DNA from: AWTP1-13 sp035550075
GTDB lineage: Bacteria; Pseudomonadota; Alphaproteobacteria; Rhizobiales; Hyphomicrobiaceae
NCBI GenBank assembly: GCA_035550075.1
Contig: DASZQG010000223.1
Location: 9,700 to 73,699, forward strand
Direction: 5' to 3'
DNA length: 64,000 nucleotides
The notes beneath the pieces are model-generated. The model was not told the DNA's origin. It saw nothing but the letters and a program-made list of their open reading frames with translations, and did no database searches. Within the stretch, counting starts at the first letter, position 1; each line of letters begins with the position of its first letter. A program made the translations under genes and the position numbers. Positions 50,755 to 59,929 of this stretch are shown one piece after another.

Positions 50755-51642
50755 TCATCGCTGACAGGCGGCACAGTAGAAGGTCGAACGGCCGCCCTGG
50801 GTCTTGCGGCGTACCGTGCCCCGGCACCCGCGTCTCGCGCAAGGCTTCCCTTCGCGGCCATAAACCGCGAAATCGTGCTGGAAATTGCCGACGTCGCCGT
50901 TGGTTTGCTGGTAATCCCGCAGGGTGGAACCGCCGGCGCGAATCGCGTCCGTCAGCACGCCCTTGATGGCCGCGACGAGATGGCCGGCCTTTGCAGTAGG
51001 CCGACCGGATTTCGTCGCCAGCCGGGCGGCCGGCGTCCACGGATCGAGCCCCGCGCGGAACAAGGCTTCGCATACGTAGATGTTGCCGAGCCCGGCAACG
51101 ATGCGCTGATCCATCAGAAACGCCTTGAGGTCTGCCTTGCGGCCCTGCGCCCGGCGCGCGAGGTAGTCGGAGGTCAGCTCCGGACCGAGGGGCTCAACGC
51201 CCAGGCCCTTGAAGAAGGGATCCTGCGCCAGCCCCTTCTCCGGAATGAGCGTCATGTAGCCGAAGCGGCGAGCGTCGTTGTAGGTGACGACGGCACCGCC
51301 CGAAATGGTGAAGATGAGGTGGTCGTGCTTGGCGTGCTGCCCGTGGTCGTGGGTGAATTCGCCGATCTGGCGCCTCTTGCCGCGGCGGGCCGGGCTGACG
51401 GTGAATCTGCCGGTCATGCCGAGGTGGATTGCCAGCACCTCGCCGCCGTCCAGATGAACGAGGATGTACTTCGCGCGGCGGTCGAGCCGCTTCACGCGCC
51501 GGCCTTCCAGGCGCTCGGCGAAATGCGGGGGCAGAGGAAAGCGCAGGGCGGGTCGCCGCTGCTCGACGCGCACGATCCGATGCCCGCTGAGCACCGGCGC
51601 CAGCCCCTGGCGCACCGTTTCAACCTCGGGAAGTTCCGGCAT
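50755..51642 (-). CDS. mutM: Formamidopyrimidine-DNA glycosylase
   Basis: 295 residues from ATG 51642, giving the required N-terminal PELPEVETVRQGL (catalytic proline and Glu). The H2TH region and the C-terminal zinc finger (C-x2-C...C-x2-C in CARRGCRGTVRR and FYCAACQR) are complete. Removes 8-oxoguanine and cuts the abasic site. A 7-base gap separates it from the GlcG-like gene. Confidence 0.97.
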   Translation of the reverse strand: MPELPEVETVRQGLAPVLSGHRIVRVEQRRPALRFPLPPHFAERLEGRRVKRLDRRAKYILVHLDGGEVLAIHLGMTGRFTVSPARRGKRRQIGEFTHDHGQHAKHDHLIFTISGGAVVTYNDARRFGYMTLIPEKGLAQDPFFKGLGVEPLGPELTSDYLARRAQGRKADLKAFLMDQRIVAGLGNIYVCEALFRAGLDPWTPAARLATKSGRPTAKAGHLVAAIKGVLTDAIRAGGSTLRDYQQTNGDVGNFQHDFAVYGREGKPCARRGCRGTVRRKTQGGRSTFYCAACQR

Positions 51643-51649
51643 CCTCGAT

Positions 51650-52075
51650 TCAGGCTCCTGGATCGGCCTTGCAGCCAGCAGCCTCGATGCCGGCGATGGC
51701 CGCAGCCTCGTCGTTGTCGGAGGTGTCCCCCGAGATGCCGACGGCACCGAGCAGCGCACCGGAGGTGTCGTTGACGAGGACGCCACCGGGCACCGGGATC
51801 AGAAGTCCTCCGACGGCGTGGGTGACAGCGGCAATAAATTGGGGCTGCTGCTGGGACCGGTTGAACAGGGTCCGCGAGCCCAGGCCCATCGCCAGCGCCC
51901 CGTGCGCCTTGCCGATCGCGATCTCGCTGCGCTTGAGGCTGGTACCGTCCTCGGCCGCGAGCACCTTCAGCGCGCCACGGGCGTCAAGCACGGCCACGGC
52001 GAGCGGCTTGAAATTGCGCGCACGGCCGGCGGCGAGCGCGCCGGAAAGGATCTTCTGGGCGATTTCGAGCTTCAT
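51650..52075 (-). CDS. GlcG/HbpS-type heme-binding domain protein
   Basis: 141 residues from ATG 52075 (AAGGACACC upstream). Small alpha/beta fold of the GlcG/HbpS family: MKLEIAQKILSGALAAGRARNFKPLAVAVLDARGALKVL, then PVPGGVLV and GAVGISGDTSDNDEAAAIAGI. Members bind heme or cobalamin or act with oxidoreductases; the exact role is unknown. It lies directly upstream of mutM, where ubiE is found in many relatives. Confidence 0.87.
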   Translation of the reverse strand: MKLEIAQKILSGALAAGRARNFKPLAVAVLDARGALKVLAAEDGTSLKRSEIAIGKAHGALAMGLGSRTLFNRSQQQPQFIAAVTHAVGGLLIPVPGGVLVNDTSGALLGAVGISGDTSDNDEAAAIAGIEAAGCKADPGA

Positions 52076-52200
52076 GGTGTCCTTCCTTGCAGTATCCTGC
52101 ACGCGTGGGGCCTTGTTGTATCGCGGCCGGAGATTGACACGCAAACCGGCTGCTGCCGACTATGCCGATCGACGGAGCATACAAACACGGGACACACCGC

Positions 52201-53001
52201 ATGGACCTCGAACTCAAAGGCAAAGTTGCCATCATCACCGGCGGCAGCCGCGGCATCGGCAAGGCCATCGGCAAGGTGCTGGCCGGCGAAGGCGCCAACG
52301 TCGCCCTGGTGGCGCGCAGCAAGGAGGCGCTTGATGCCGCCGTGCAGGACGTCGCCGCGGCCGGCAGCGGGCAGGCCAAGGGCTTCGTGTGCGATACGAC
52401 CGACGACGACGCCGTAAAGAAGATGGTCGCGGGTGTTGTGTCCGCCTTCGGCCGAGTCGACGTGCTGGTGAACTGCGCCGCCAAGCCGAGCGGCCAGGCG
52501 CGCCCGCCGCGGTACGACGAGATCACCAGCGAAGAGGTGTGGGATCATGTCAACACCAAGGTGGTCGGCTATCTGCGCACCGCGCGCGAGGTGGCCCCGC
52601 ACATGATCAAGCAGAAATCCGGCCGCATCATCAACGTCAGCGGCATGGGCGCGCATCATACCGGGACAACAATCGGCAGCATCCGCAACGTCGGTGTCGC
52701 CGCCCTCACCAAGAACCTCGCCGACGAGCTGGCGCCGCACGGCATCCAGGCGATCTGCATTCATCCCGGCCTGATCCGGACGGAGGCCACGCCCAGGGTG
52801 GTCGCTGCGCAAGCCAAGGCGCAGGGCATCAGCGAGTCGGATGTCGAGAAGCGGCTCGCCGGCCGCAACCTGATCAATCATCTGATCACGGCGGACGAGA
52901 TCGGCTACGTGGTCGCGTTCCTGGCGTCGCCCAAGGCAATTGCCATCAACGGCGATTCAATTTTTGCAGGCGGCGGCACGCCGGGCGTGATCTTTTACTG
53001 A
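52201..53001 (+). CDS. SDR-family protein lacking the catalytic Tyr and Lys
   Basis: 266 residues from ATG 52201. Rossmann fold with TGGSRGIGKAIG (13-24), a typical SDR. The catalytic serine (S147 in INVSGMG) is present, but the YxxxK tetrad is not: the expected Tyr position is G159/S160 and the Lys position is N163, and no Tyr or Lys occurs between 148 and 170. The C-terminus GTPGVIFY is normal for the fold. It may be a non-catalytic member, or use another residue. Divergent from the GlcG-like gene. Confidence 0.85.
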   Translation: MDLELKGKVAIITGGSRGIGKAIGKVLAGEGANVALVARSKEALDAAVQDVAAAGSGQAKGFVCDTTDDDAVKKMVAGVVSAFGRVDVLVNCAAKPSGQARPPRYDEITSEEVWDHVNTKVVGYLRTAREVAPHMIKQKSGRIINVSGMGAHHTGTTIGSIRNVGVAALTKNLADELAPHGIQAICIHPGLIRTEATPRVVAAQAKAQGISESDVEKRLAGRNLINHLITADEIGYVVAFLASPKAIAINGDSIFAGGGTPGVIFY

Positions 53002-53105
53002 TCCGTGAGCGGTGAATTTCCCCGCACTGGGCGACGTGTTTGATTTCGTGCTGGTGAGTTCTTACCTGAAATGTAGGAGATCTGTAGCCGGAAGGACCCC
53101 GATCC

Positions 53106-53489
53106 ATGCAAACACCGGTCGAGATACATTTTCATGGTATCGAAAAGAGCGATGCTCTTGAGCGGCGCGTGCGTGGAAAGGTGGAAAAGCTTGCCAAGCA
53201 TTTCGGGCGGATGACGCACTGCCGCGTTGTCGTCGACGCTCCGCATCGCGGCTCGCAGCGGCCCAAGGCCTGCCAGATCAAAATCGAGATCGGCATGCCC
53301 GGCCGGCGGCCGCTGGTGGTTCGTCACGAGCAGGAAGGCAGCCATGCCCGCGAGGAGCTGGCGATTGCGCTGAGAGATGCCTTCGAGGCCGCGGCGCGAC
53401 GGCTTGACGGCGAAGCGACCCGAATCGGGCAGCGCTCCAAGATCGAACGCCGCCGGCGCAAGCCCGCCTCACCCAGCGACAACGTTTGA
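53106..53489 (+). CDS. hpf: HPF/RaiA family ribosome hibernation factor (short form)
   Basis: 127 residues. Beta-alpha-beta fold of the S30AE domain: VEIHFHGIEKSDALERRVRGKVEKLAKHFGRMTHCRVVV and the second helix HAREELAIALRDAFEAAARRL. The end is basic (SKIERRRRKPA). Binds the 30S A/P sites to silence ribosomes in stationary phase. No long-HPF C-terminal dimerisation domain, so either another factor dimerises ribosomes or it acts like RaiA. Confidence 0.85.
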   Translation: MQTPVEIHFHGIEKSDALERRVRGKVEKLAKHFGRMTHCRVVVDAPHRGSQRPKACQIKIEIGMPGRRPLVVRHEQEGSHAREELAIALRDAFEAAARRLDGEATRIGQRSKIERRRRKPASPSDNV

Positions 53490-53501
53490 TCCCGGCAGGC
53501 C

Positions 53502-54815
53502 TCAGCCGCCCCGCCGGCCGCGCCCTGCATCAGACCGCCGCGGGCGCGGGAGGCTCACCAGGGGAGCCTCCGGCTCGGCGCGGGGCCAGGACATGTCGTC
53601 CGCGCGCCCGGGCTTCGGGCTCACGCGCTCGCCCTTGACGAGGACCTGGTAGTAGGGGGTTTGGCTTGTGGAGAGCCGCCTCGCGCCGCCGGGCGAGTTT
53701 CCCGTCGGCGACACGGAATTCAGCACCACCAGGCCGCCTCCGATATCCTCCGCCAACACGTCGCCCATCTGGGAGGGACGGTCGGGCGACTCCCGGCGCG
53801 TGATCAAGGCGATCACCGCCGCAGGAATGGCAGGGCGCAGGATGTCGATGGGGACGGCCTCCTCCCGCCCGTCGGGGCCGACGCTCTTCAGGACGATACG
53901 GCCATTGTCGGCCTTCTGCTCGCCATTTCCTTCGCCCGGCTTGCCGAGCGCGGTCTTGGCGACGCGGCGCGCGTCCTTGCTGGTTTTGTCATCGGTGCGC
54001 CGCACCTTGCTGGCGTTGATGCGCTGCTGCTCAGCCTCGTTGCCCGCTAGCGGAATGGCGCGCTCCTTGCGCGCCTGCGTCAGGTCGCGCTTGATCTCCT
54101 GCTCCACGAAATGCGCAAGCTTGCGATAGCCCGTCATGGTGAAGAGGATGCCGTCCGCATCGCGCAGCAGGCGCTGCTTGCCCGTGAGGTCCGGACCGTA
54201 GGCGCTGTAGCCGCCCGATTCGTCCGCGAAATTGGCCGTGATATCGATGTATTTGACGCCGTTCAGGTAGGCTTTCTCGCGCACGATATCGTTCATCATC
54301 TGCGCGGGATCGTTCACCTCATAGCGGCGCATGATCGGCTGGCTGACCCAGTAGACCGCGATGTGCCTGCTCTTGAGCAGCTTGAGGAAGCGGTCGACGC
54401 GGCGACCGTATTCCTCGCGCCATCCCTCGGAGCCCAGGACCAGCCGTTCGCGCGACGGCATACGGATCTGAATGCGGTCGCCCACGCCAATCATGATGAC
54501 GGCGATGTGCACGCTGTCGCGCGAGGTCTCCTCGGCTTTCATCTCATCATCGAAATCGAGGCGGGCGATACCTGCAATCGGACGATGCTTGCGCACGACC
54601 TGGACGCGGTTGTCGCCGGCGAACGCCTCGGTGAGGCCGGCGACCAGGCCTTCGGCAAAGGCATCGCCATAGACCTGCAGCTTGTAGGTGTCGCCTTCGG
54701 GGAAGGGAGTGATGTAGCTGGCGGCGGGGTTGTCTTGCGCAAGGGCTGCCGGCGCCACCGCGAACGACAACGCCGCCGCCACCGCCACCAGCAAATCTCT
54801 CGCACGCAAATTCAC
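53502..54815 (-). CDS. DUF459 SGNH-family secreted protein
   Basis: 437 residues from GTG 54815, which yields a clean signal peptide (NLRARDLLVAVAAALSFAVAPAALAQ); ATG 54878 or 54908 are alternatives. The GDAFAEGLVAGL segment (SGNH block I position, but Asp in place of the usual Ser context) and the YWVSQPIMR, DGILFTMTGYRKLAHFVEQEI segments match the DUF459 esterase-like family. The last 150 residues are low-complexity and basic. Likely periplasmic and involved in cell-wall or polysaccharide modification; unproven. Upstream of an MltB-type gene's end, same strand. Confidence 0.75.
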   Translation of the reverse strand: MNLRARDLLVAVAAALSFAVAPAALAQDNPAASYITPFPEGDTYKLQVYGDAFAEGLVAGLTEAFAGDNRVQVVRKHRPIAGIARLDFDDEMKAEETSRDSVHIAVIMIGVGDRIQIRMPSRERLVLGSEGWREEYGRRVDRFLKLLKSRHIAVYWVSQPIMRRYEVNDPAQMMNDIVREKAYLNGVKYIDITANFADESGGYSAYGPDLTGKQRLLRDADGILFTMTGYRKLAHFVEQEIKRDLTQARKERAIPLAGNEAEQQRINASKVRRTDDKTSKDARRVAKTALGKPGEGNGEQKADNGRIVLKSVGPDGREEAVPIDILRPAIPAAVIALITRRESPDRPSQMGDVLAEDIGGGLVVLNSVSPTGNSPGGARRLSTSQTPYYQVLVKGERVSPKPGRADDMSWPRAEPEAPLVSLPRPRRSDAGRGRRGG

Positions 54816-54926
54816 GAATGGATCAATCCTGTTGTTCAGAGCGGGAACCTTGTCGCGTCCTCGCGTGCCGGGCGGCATGAAGGCGCGGCACGCGCCAGGA
54901 TGAGACACTTGCGGGTCCGCCGCAAG

Positions 54927-56222
54927 CTACTGCTTGCCGCTCGTCAGCTGCGGGCCAGCCTGCTGTGCGGCGGCGCTGCGGGTGTGCGCAAGCACCGCCT
55001 CGGACGGCCAGCAATCGACGTTCAGGCCACTGGCCTTCTGATAGGCGCCGATCAGGGCGCGCGTATTCATGCCGGCCTTGCCGTCGACCTTCTCGATCGG
55101 GTAGCCGAGCTTCTGCAGCCGCTCCTGAATTTCGCCGATACCCTTGGCGGAAAGCTGGCGCACGCTGGCCCACGGCGTCGCAAAGCCGCCGTCGCCGGCA
55201 ATGCGATCACCAAGGTCGCCGACGAACAGGGCGTAGAGGTCCGACATGTTGTAGCGCTTGATGACGAGGAAGTTCTCAAGCGCCAGGAAGGCGGGGCCGT
55301 TGGCGCCGGCCGGCGTCAGGATGAAGGCTTTCTCATCGAGCGATGCGGTGTCGAAGGCACGGCCGCGCGTGCGCACCACGCCGAGCTTGATCCAGGTGCG
55401 GAGCGGCTGGGCATGCTGAGGCCCCTCGGCAAGGCAGCCCGTCCCCTTCGGCAGCCGCACCTCATAGCCCCAGCTCTGGCCGGCGACCCAGCCCTTGGCC
55501 CGCAACTGGTTGGCGGCCGAGGCGAGCGCGTCGGGCACCGATGTCCATATGTCCTTGCGGCCGTCGCCGTCGAGATCGTAGGCCAGCGTCTCGTACTCCG
55601 AGGGCATGAACTGAGTGAGGCCCATCGCCCCCGCCCAGGATGATTTCATGGCCTCGCGCTTGATGACGCCATCCTGCAACATCTTCAGCGCGTGCAGCAG
55701 CTCGTTGCGAAACATGTCCTTGCGCCGGCCGAGGTAAGCCTGAGTGGCGAGCGCCTGGATGGCGTAGCGCGTGTCGTGGTAGGTGCCGAACGCCGTCTCG
55801 CGTCCCCAGATCGCCAGCACGAACTGACGCTGTACGCCGATCTCGCGCTCGATCTTGTCCAGCGCATCCTTGTGCTTGGCTCCGAACGCGCGCGCCTGCT
55901 CGGCGAGGCGCTTCAGATAGGTGACGTTCAGATATTCTGCCGGCGTCTTGGTGAACTCGGCCTGGCCCCGAACGTCGTGCGGCCGTCCGGGGAGCACCAG
56001 GTCGGGCAGGGTCAGATCCGGCGTGACGCCCCGAAAGGCGTCATCGAACACAGCACGGGAAACACCCATTGCCTGGGCTTCCGGCCACAGCGCGTCGACA
56101 AAGCGCTGGAAATCGGCGGGCGGCTGCGCGTAGGCGAGCCTGGCGAGGCACAGCGCGCCCCACAGGGCCAAGGCGGCAATAGCCAGCGCTCGCGCGCCAG
56201 CGGCTCTCGCATGGCGAGGCAT
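54927..56222 (-). CDS. MltB-type lytic murein transglycosylase
   Basis: 431 residues from ATG 56222, giving a signal peptide (ARALAIAALALWGALCLARLAYAQ); ATG 56282 adds 20. The catalytic Glu lies in IWGRETAFGTY, followed by the SLT_2 pattern SSWAGAMGLTQFMPSEY and the DLDGDGRKDIW calcium-like loop. A peptidoglycan-binding domain ends the protein (GIGEIQERLQKLGYPIEKVDGKAGMNTRALIGAYQ). Cleaves glycan strands to allow wall remodelling. DUF459 gene follows after 111 nt. Confidence 0.93.
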   Translation of the reverse strand: MPRHARAAGARALAIAALALWGALCLARLAYAQPPADFQRFVDALWPEAQAMGVSRAVFDDAFRGVTPDLTLPDLVLPGRPHDVRGQAEFTKTPAEYLNVTYLKRLAEQARAFGAKHKDALDKIEREIGVQRQFVLAIWGRETAFGTYHDTRYAIQALATQAYLGRRKDMFRNELLHALKMLQDGVIKREAMKSSWAGAMGLTQFMPSEYETLAYDLDGDGRKDIWTSVPDALASAANQLRAKGWVAGQSWGYEVRLPKGTGCLAEGPQHAQPLRTWIKLGVVRTRGRAFDTASLDEKAFILTPAGANGPAFLALENFLVIKRYNMSDLYALFVGDLGDRIAGDGGFATPWASVRQLSAKGIGEIQERLQKLGYPIEKVDGKAGMNTRALIGAYQKASGLNVDCWPSEAVLAHTRSAAAQQAGPQLTSGKQ

Positions 56223-56498
56223 GCAAAGGGCGGACGGTGTGACGGCTGATATGGCGATGATCGCGCAGCTCCCCTTGACCATGCCCACTGTATACGATTC
56301 TGGGCCGATTTTGCGGCACCGTCGCCTGCGCCATAGAACGGCCGCGGGCGCGCGGCGGGCGTCCGCATAGGGCTTTTCACTATCCTTTGCCGCCGATATG
56401 TCGCAGCCTAGCGCGAGCGTGCCGGCGTTTTCTATGATGGCCGCAATGCGGGGATCGTCCCCACTAGCAGCCGCGGCGTTAATCAGAGATTGCAGCGC

Positions 56499-57377
56499 AT
56501 GACGAAGCTGAAAAAGCGCATCCGCAAGGCCGTGTTCCCCGTGGCGGGCCTCGGCACCCGGTTCCTGCCGGCAACGAAGGCGATGCCAAAGGAGATGCTC
56601 ACTGTCGTCGACCGGCCGATCATCCAGCACGTTGTCGATGAAGCGCAGGCGGCCGGGATCGAGCACCTCATTTTCGTGACCGGCCGCAACAAGGGGCCGA
56701 TCGAGGACCACTTCGACAGCCAGTTCGAGCTGGAACGGACGCTGGCCGAGCGCGGCAAAACCAAGGAACTCGAGGCGCTGTTGCGCGAGCTTCCGGCGCC
56801 GGGCCAGACAAGCTTCACGCGCCAGCAGGCGGCGCTCGGCCTCGGCCACGCGGTGTGGTGCGCGCGCGAGATCGTCGGCGATGAGCCGTTCGCGCTGCTG
56901 CTACCGGACGTGCTGCACCACGGGCCAAAGCCCTGCCTCGGCGAGATGCTGGCCGCCTACGAGGTGACACCCGGCAATTACGTCGCGGTGGCGCCGGTGC
57001 CCGAGGACCAGACTCATCAGTATGGCATCGTCGGCGTGGAGGACCCGAAGGCGAAGGTTTCCAAGATCACCGCGATGGTGGAGAAGCCCAAGCGCGGCAC
57101 CGCCCCGTCCAACCTGCACATCTCCGGGCGCTACATCCTGCAGCCGGATATCTTTGCAGTTCTTGAGAAGGCGGAGCGCGGCGCCGGAGGCGAGATCCAG
57201 ATCACCGATGCCATGAAAAGGCTGGCCGAGCGAGAACCCTTCTTCGCCGTGCGTTTCGACGGGCGCATCTATGACTGCGGATCGAAGATCGGATTCCTGA
57301 CGGCCAACATCGCCTATGCCCTGGACCGAGAAGACCTGGCGCCGGCGGTGCGGCAGGAACTCAAAAAGCTCCTCTGA
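56499..57377 (+). CDS. galU: UTP-glucose-1-phosphate uridylyltransferase
   Basis: 292 residues from ATG 56499. Nucleotidyltransferase signature FPVAGLGTRFLPATKAMPKEML at 12-33, KPKRG in the substrate loop and ALLLPDVLHHG metal site. Makes UDP-glucose, the substrate of Ugd encoded at the right end of the window. Upstream region is divergent from the MltB gene. Confidence 0.96.
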   Translation: MTKLKKRIRKAVFPVAGLGTRFLPATKAMPKEMLTVVDRPIIQHVVDEAQAAGIEHLIFVTGRNKGPIEDHFDSQFELERTLAERGKTKELEALLRELPAPGQTSFTRQQAALGLGHAVWCAREIVGDEPFALLLPDVLHHGPKPCLGEMLAAYEVTPGNYVAVAPVPEDQTHQYGIVGVEDPKAKVSKITAMVEKPKRGTAPSNLHISGRYILQPDIFAVLEKAERGAGGEIQITDAMKRLAEREPFFAVRFDGRIYDCGSKIGFLTANIAYALDREDLAPAVRQELKKLL

Positions 57378-57524
57378 AAGCGGGCGCGGGGCAGGCGCCA
57401 AGGTAAACGCTCAAGCGGCTTGAGACGGGGGCAAATTCGTGCGGAAATGGCGCTACATCAGGTGCTCTGGTAAGGTCGCGCCTCGACGATTCGCCACGGG
57501 GACGGCCAGACGGGGGCACGGGGC

Positions 57525-58544
57525 ATGCCGACAGGCGAAAAGAGAAAGCTTCACTTGGTTTCCACAAGCGCGGCGCCAGTCTCCGCCGGAATAGAGTCCG
57601 CCCTGCGCACGCTGGACCTGGAGAGCGAGGGCCTGCAGGCGCTGCGCGCGACGCTGGAACAGCAGGGCCGCGAGCCGTTCTGCGCGGCGGTGACGCAATT
57701 GGCGCGCGCCCGCGGCCGTGTGATCGTCACAGGCATCGGCAAGAGCGGACACGTCGGTCAGAAGGTGGCGGCGACCTTTGCGTCGACCGGCACGCCGGCG
57801 TTCTTCGTGCATCCGAGCGAGGCAAGCCACGGCGATCTCGGCATGATTACGCGCGACGACATCATCGTTGCCATCTCGTGGTCCGGCGAGAGCGTGGAAC
57901 TCGGCAACATTCTCACCTACTCCCGCCGCTTCAAGGTGCCCCTGATCGCCATCACCTCGCGCGCCGAGTCGACGCTTGCGCGGCAGGCCGACGTGGTGCT
58001 CGAGCTGCCGCGCGCCAAGGAAGCCTGCCCGCATGGCCTGGCCCCGACGACATCAACGACCATGCAGCTTGCGCTGGGCGATTGCCTGGCAATCGCGCTG
58101 CTCGAGAGCAAGGGCTTCACCGCCCGCGATTTCCGGGTTTTTCATCCGGGTGGCTCGCTCGGCGCCAGCCTGAAGTTCGTCGCCGACGTCATGCACACGG
58201 GAGACGTGCTGCCGCTGGTGGCCGAGGACAAGGTGATGTCCGAGGCAATCGTGACGATGACGCGCAAGAGCTTCGGCTGCCTGGGCGTGGTGGACGCCAA
58301 GGGGCGGCTGACGGGCATGATAACCGACGGAGACCTGCGCCGCCACATGGGCCCGGAGCTGTTGGACGCGCGGGCACGGGACATCATGACCCGCAAGCCG
58401 AACACGCTGCGCCCCGAGATGCTGGCCTCCGCCGCGCTCGAGCAGATCAACTCGCTGAAGCGCACGCAGATGTTCGTGGTCGACGGCGGCAAGCCGGTCG
58501 GCATCGTGCACGTGCACGACCTGCTTCGGGCCGGCGTGGCGTGA
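57525..58544 (+). CDS. kdsD: Arabinose-5-phosphate isomerase (KpsF/GutQ family)
   Basis: 339 residues. SIS domain with VIVTGIGKSGHVGQKVAATFASTGTPAFFVHPSEASHGDLG (about 65-105), then two CBS domains (about 225-335). Converts ribulose-5-phosphate to arabinose-5-phosphate, the first step to KDO of lipopolysaccharide. No other KDO genes are nearby. Starts 147 nt after galU. Confidence 0.93.
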   Translation: MPTGEKRKLHLVSTSAAPVSAGIESALRTLDLESEGLQALRATLEQQGREPFCAAVTQLARARGRVIVTGIGKSGHVGQKVAATFASTGTPAFFVHPSEASHGDLGMITRDDIIVAISWSGESVELGNILTYSRRFKVPLIAITSRAESTLARQADVVLELPRAKEACPHGLAPTTSTTMQLALGDCLAIALLESKGFTARDFRVFHPGGSLGASLKFVADVMHTGDVLPLVAEDKVMSEAIVTMTRKSFGCLGVVDAKGRLTGMITDGDLRRHMGPELLDARARDIMTRKPNTLRPEMLASAALEQINSLKRTQMFVVDGGKPVGIVHVHDLLRAGVA

Positions 58545-58559
58545 GCCCGGCCGGTTTCT

Positions 58560-58925
58560 TCAGTTCTTAAACAACCCGCTCCAGGGCCACTGGATGGCCG
58601 CGGCCTGTTGCTGCGGCGCGGGCGCGGGCACTGGCTTGGGGCGCGTGGCAAGATGCTTCTTCTTGGGATGAACCGGCGCCTTGGCCACAGCCTTTGGTTT
58701 GACGTGGAACGACGGCGTCGCGGGATGGCGATCCTGCACGGCGACGAAACGCGTTCTGGACTGGAACAACGCCGCTTGCGGAAGCGGCTTGCCGGGCGCG
58801 GGCTTGCCTACTGACAGGCTGCTCGCCTGCACCGGGGTATCGAAGTATCCGCTGAGGGCAAAGGCGCCCGCGGTGGCGCCGGACGCCACAAGCAACAGCG
58901 ACAGGAGCAACCTGAGTGTCGCCAC
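58560..58925 (-). CDS. Hypothetical exported Lys/Pro-rich protein
   Basis: 121 residues from GTG 58925 (GGGAGGCACAT upstream). N-terminal hydrophobic segment 4-24 (LRLLLSLLLVASGATAGAFAL) is a signal peptide or anchor. The rest is rich in Lys, Pro and Ala (KPKAVAKAPVHPKKKHLATRPKPVPAPAP) and ends WPWSGLFKN. No family recognised; likely a small envelope protein of unknown role. Convergent with kdsD. Confidence 0.55.
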   Translation of the reverse strand: MATLRLLLSLLLVASGATAGAFALSGYFDTPVQASSLSVGKPAPGKPLPQAALFQSRTRFVAVQDRHPATPSFHVKPKAVAKAPVHPKKKHLATRPKPVPAPAPQQQAAAIQWPWSGLFKN

Positions 58926-59033
58926 ATGTGCCTCCCGATACTCATACGCGCAGGCACATCTGCGCTGGGATGCCTCCTAGCGGCTGATTGTGGAGGACGT
59001 GCGGCGAACTGTGACGATCCTGGGGCGCGGCGC

Positions 59034-59450
59034 CTAGCGTGCGCACACCCGTAACACCGTTCCCTGGACTGACAAAACCTGGACCTCCACGCCCACCGGC
59101 GTATCCGGCCCCTCGGCTGCCCACAAGGTATCGCCCACGCGCACCTTGCCCCGTCCGTTCTCGATGGCCTCCTCGACCACCAGCACCCGGCCGATCAATT
59201 GCGCAGCGCGGCGGTTGAGATCGGGTTCGTCGCTCTGACGCAGGTGCGGGCCGTAGAAAACGAAGTCGATGGCAAGGTCGGCGGCGATCATTGCGAGGCC
59301 CACGGCCAGCATCCACCAGCCGGAGGGCCGACTGTGCGCGAGGTTAAGCGCGCCGGCGATGCCAAAACCGATGCCGACCCACGGGAGAATCAAACTGACC
59401 AACGCGACGGCCCACGCCACCGCGCCAGGTTCGCCATCACGCGGGCGCAC
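59034..59450 (-). CDS. NfeD-like membrane protein, second copy
   Basis: 138 residues from GTG 59450, preceded by GGAG and overlapping the end of the first NfeD-like gene by 14 nt. Two transmembrane helices (about 10-32 and 46-64), then an OB-fold NfeD domain: LIGRVLVVEEAIENGRGKVRVGD-type segment and WAAEGPDTPVG. This soluble domain is nearly the same as in the upstream gene, but the membrane part differs, which points to tandem duplication followed by change. Likely partner of the SPFH protein QmcA. Confidence 0.8.
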   Translation of the reverse strand: MRPRDGEPGAVAWAVALVSLILPWVGIGFGIAGALNLAHSRPSGWWMLAVGLAMIAADLAIDFVFYGPHLRQSDEPDLNRRAAQLIGRVLVVEEAIENGRGKVRVGDTLWAAEGPDTPVGVEVQVLSVQGTVLRVCAR

Positions 59451-59895
59451 GCTCCACCACCAACACCGTTCCCCGCGCCGAAGTGACCGTGACACGGGTG
59501 CCGGCGGGAACGTCCGGTCCCTCGGCGGCCCACAGCGAGTCGCCGACGCGCACCTTGCCGCGGCCGTTCTGGATCGCCTGCTCGACCACTAGCGAGCGGC
59601 CGATGTACTGCTGGCCGCGCAGGTTGAGGTCGGGCATGTCGCTCGCGCTGTGGTCGGGACGCACATAGCGACGCACACCGAATACGGTCAGGACCGAAAC
59701 CACGCCGAACGCGAGGAGCTGCCACTGCCAGGCAATGCCGCTGGCGAGGCCGAGAAACGCGACGATGATCGCCGCTACCCCGAACCACACGAAGTGCACC
59801 CCGGGGACAAGCGTCTCCAGTCCGAACAGGACGACGGCGACGATGAACCAATTCCACGGTCCGATCCCGTAGAGGAAGGCGAAAAGGCTCTGCAT
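59437..59895 (-). CDS. NfeD-like membrane protein, first copy
   Basis: 152 residues from ATG 59895; the longer frame adds 43 low-complexity residues. Begins MQSLFAFLYGIGPWNWF, with three hydrophobic helices (about 10-75), then the OB-fold domain (IGRSLVVEQAIQNGRGKVRVGD, WAAEGPDVPAG, VLVVERAPA). NfeD proteins act with stomatin-type SPFH proteins in membrane quality control. The qmcA gene ends 34 nt upstream, the usual pairing. Confidence 0.9.
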   Translation of the reverse strand: MQSLFAFLYGIGPWNWFIVAVVLFGLETLVPGVHFVWFGVAAIIVAFLGLASGIAWQWQLLAFGVVSVLTVFGVRRYVRPDHSASDMPDLNLRGQQYIGRSLVVEQAIQNGRGKVRVGDSLWAAEGPDVPAGTRVTVTSARGTVLVVERAPA

Positions 59896-59929
59896 ACGGT
59901 TTGACCCGGTTAAGAAGTTGCGCGTGGCC

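Noticed and set aside
54111..55643. 510-codon plus-strand frame opposite the DUF459 and MltB genes
   Set aside because: It spans two real genes on the other strand and their intergenic gap, with no domain of its own.
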